This document shows, one piece after another, positions 42,136-42,561 of a stretch of DNA of 42,561 nucleotides (the first letter of the stretch is position 1; the number at the start of each line of letters is the position of its first letter). The stretch comes from Cryobacterium sp. (GTDB taxonomy: Bacteria > Actinomycetota > Actinomycetes > Actinomycetales > Microbacteriaceae), in assembly GCA_019639015.1 (NCBI GenBank), contig JAHBSS010000012.1, forward strand, positions 1-42,561, in the 5' to 3' direction. The notes beneath the pieces are model-generated. The model was given only the letters and a program-made list of their open reading frames with translations, searched no databases and was not told where the DNA came from. A program made the translations under genes and the position numbers.

Positions 42136-42561
42136 TTAGTTCCTCTTACTTGTTTTCTTGGGGGTTCCAGCGATCCCATAAAGGATGATTGAAGCCAATT
42201 CCTGATCGGAGAATTCGTGTTCTGTGTTTAAGTGAGGCAAAGTTGCGGCAAACGTAAGGAGCCTCACCACTTGCGCTGCTTTTAAGGCAGTCGTGTTTAT
42301 CTCCGCTGTCCGTTCGCTTAGCACTTCAGCGACAACTTGCCCGTTTCGCGAAATTGGCCCGTGCTTTGGCCTTTGAAAATGCCCGAGTAGCGCCATTACT
42401 CGAAAAATATCGCCGAACCGACGTCGACCAATTTGCACGATTTGCAACACGATCTCCTCAAGCGATCCGCTCTTGTCGATTCCCGCCAGTTCTTCCCTCA
42501 TCCGCTCCGGGTCTAAGAATCGGTTTACCGCTGATCTGATCAGCGCTTCCTTATCCCCAAA
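42136..42561 (-). CDS. TetR/AcrR-family regulator, partial (N-terminus beyond right edge)
   Basis: The frame is open to the window edge and gives 141 residues starting FGDKEALIRSAVNRFL, the segment that follows the helix-turn-helix in TetR regulators (F.dKeaL). The remaining part is the helical ligand-binding domain. A later internal Met could look like a start, but the upstream in-frame sequence is plainly coding. It lies 3 bp before the first ABC exporter gene, so it likely represses this operon and responds to an exported compound. The DNA-binding helices themselves are outside the window. Confidence 0.82.
   Translation of the reverse strand, partial: FGDKEALIRSAVNRFLDPERMREELAGIDKSGSLEEIVLQIVQIGRRRFGDIFRVMALLGHFQRPKHGPISRNGQVVAEVLSERTAEINTTALKAAQVVRLLTFAATLPHLNTEHEFSDQELASIILYGIAGTPKKTSKRN

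Noticed and set aside
1-42561. CRISPR arrays, tRNA or rRNA genes, transposases, phage genes
   Set aside because: No regularly spaced repeats, cloverleaf-like segments, rRNA stretches or mobile-element proteins were seen on either strand.

Overview
The window is a 42.6 kb chromosomal segment from a mid-GC (roughly 50%, judged by eye) actinobacterium. Evidence for this is the class of genes present: Ald, PF06089-type asparaginase, PotABCD lipoproteins with twin-arginine signals, and a kinase/PP2C/FHA/MoxR/DUF58/transglutaminase/FtsK locus of the kind I associate with Microbacteriaceae. Moderate GC, very short intergenic gaps and many 4-bp start/stop overlaps fit a streamlined, possibly freshwater 'Luna'-type Microbacteriaceae lineage; this placement is inference. 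I see no rRNA, tRNA, CRISPR, insertion sequence or prophage. No gap between genes exceeds about 250 bp.

Left part (1-8.7 kb): a partial acetoacetate-type CoA-transferase subunit A diverges from a thiolase, with two perfect inverted repeats between them. Next come a site-2 protease (RseP/Rip1 type) paired with a two-domain FKBP lipoprotein, an OsmC-family protein, GABA aminotransferase translationally coupled to an asparaginase, and a GH13 alpha-glucosidase.

Polyamine block I (8.8-15.7 kb, minus strand): an operon potD-potA-potB-potC-class III aminotransferase, followed by a second, diverged PotD-like lipoprotein with its own leader. potD diverges from alanine dehydrogenase (ald) across a 248-bp region carrying a 26-bp near-perfect palindrome and further inverted repeats.

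Central locus (17.0-35.0 kb, minus strand), the most interesting part: DUF1345 membrane protein, FHA protein, PP2C phosphatase, Ser/Thr kinase with one extracellular fibronectin-III-like domain, a membrane-anchored surface protein of about 1970 residues (propeller-like head, about 11 Ig-like repeats, 3 Fn3 domains), MoxR ATPase, DUF58 protein, a membrane transglutaminase-fold protein that has lost its catalytic Cys and His, a zinc-ribbon/FHA protein, and an EccC/EssC-like ATPase with two FtsK domains. Most junctions overlap or nearly abut. It looks like a phospho-regulated envelope machine that uses type VII-like ATPase parts but has no visible WXG100 substrate, EccB/EccD or mycosin.

Right part (35.1-42.6 kb): an Lrp/AsnC regulator leads a putrescine-type aminotransferase and a PuuB-like FAD oxidoreductase (polyamine block II). 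Convergent to it is a TetR (cut by the window edge) plus two-gene heterodimeric ABC exporter operon with one degenerate ATP site. Taken together, the non-central genes point to a cell that scavenges polyamines, GABA, asparagine and alanine as nitrogen and carbon sources.
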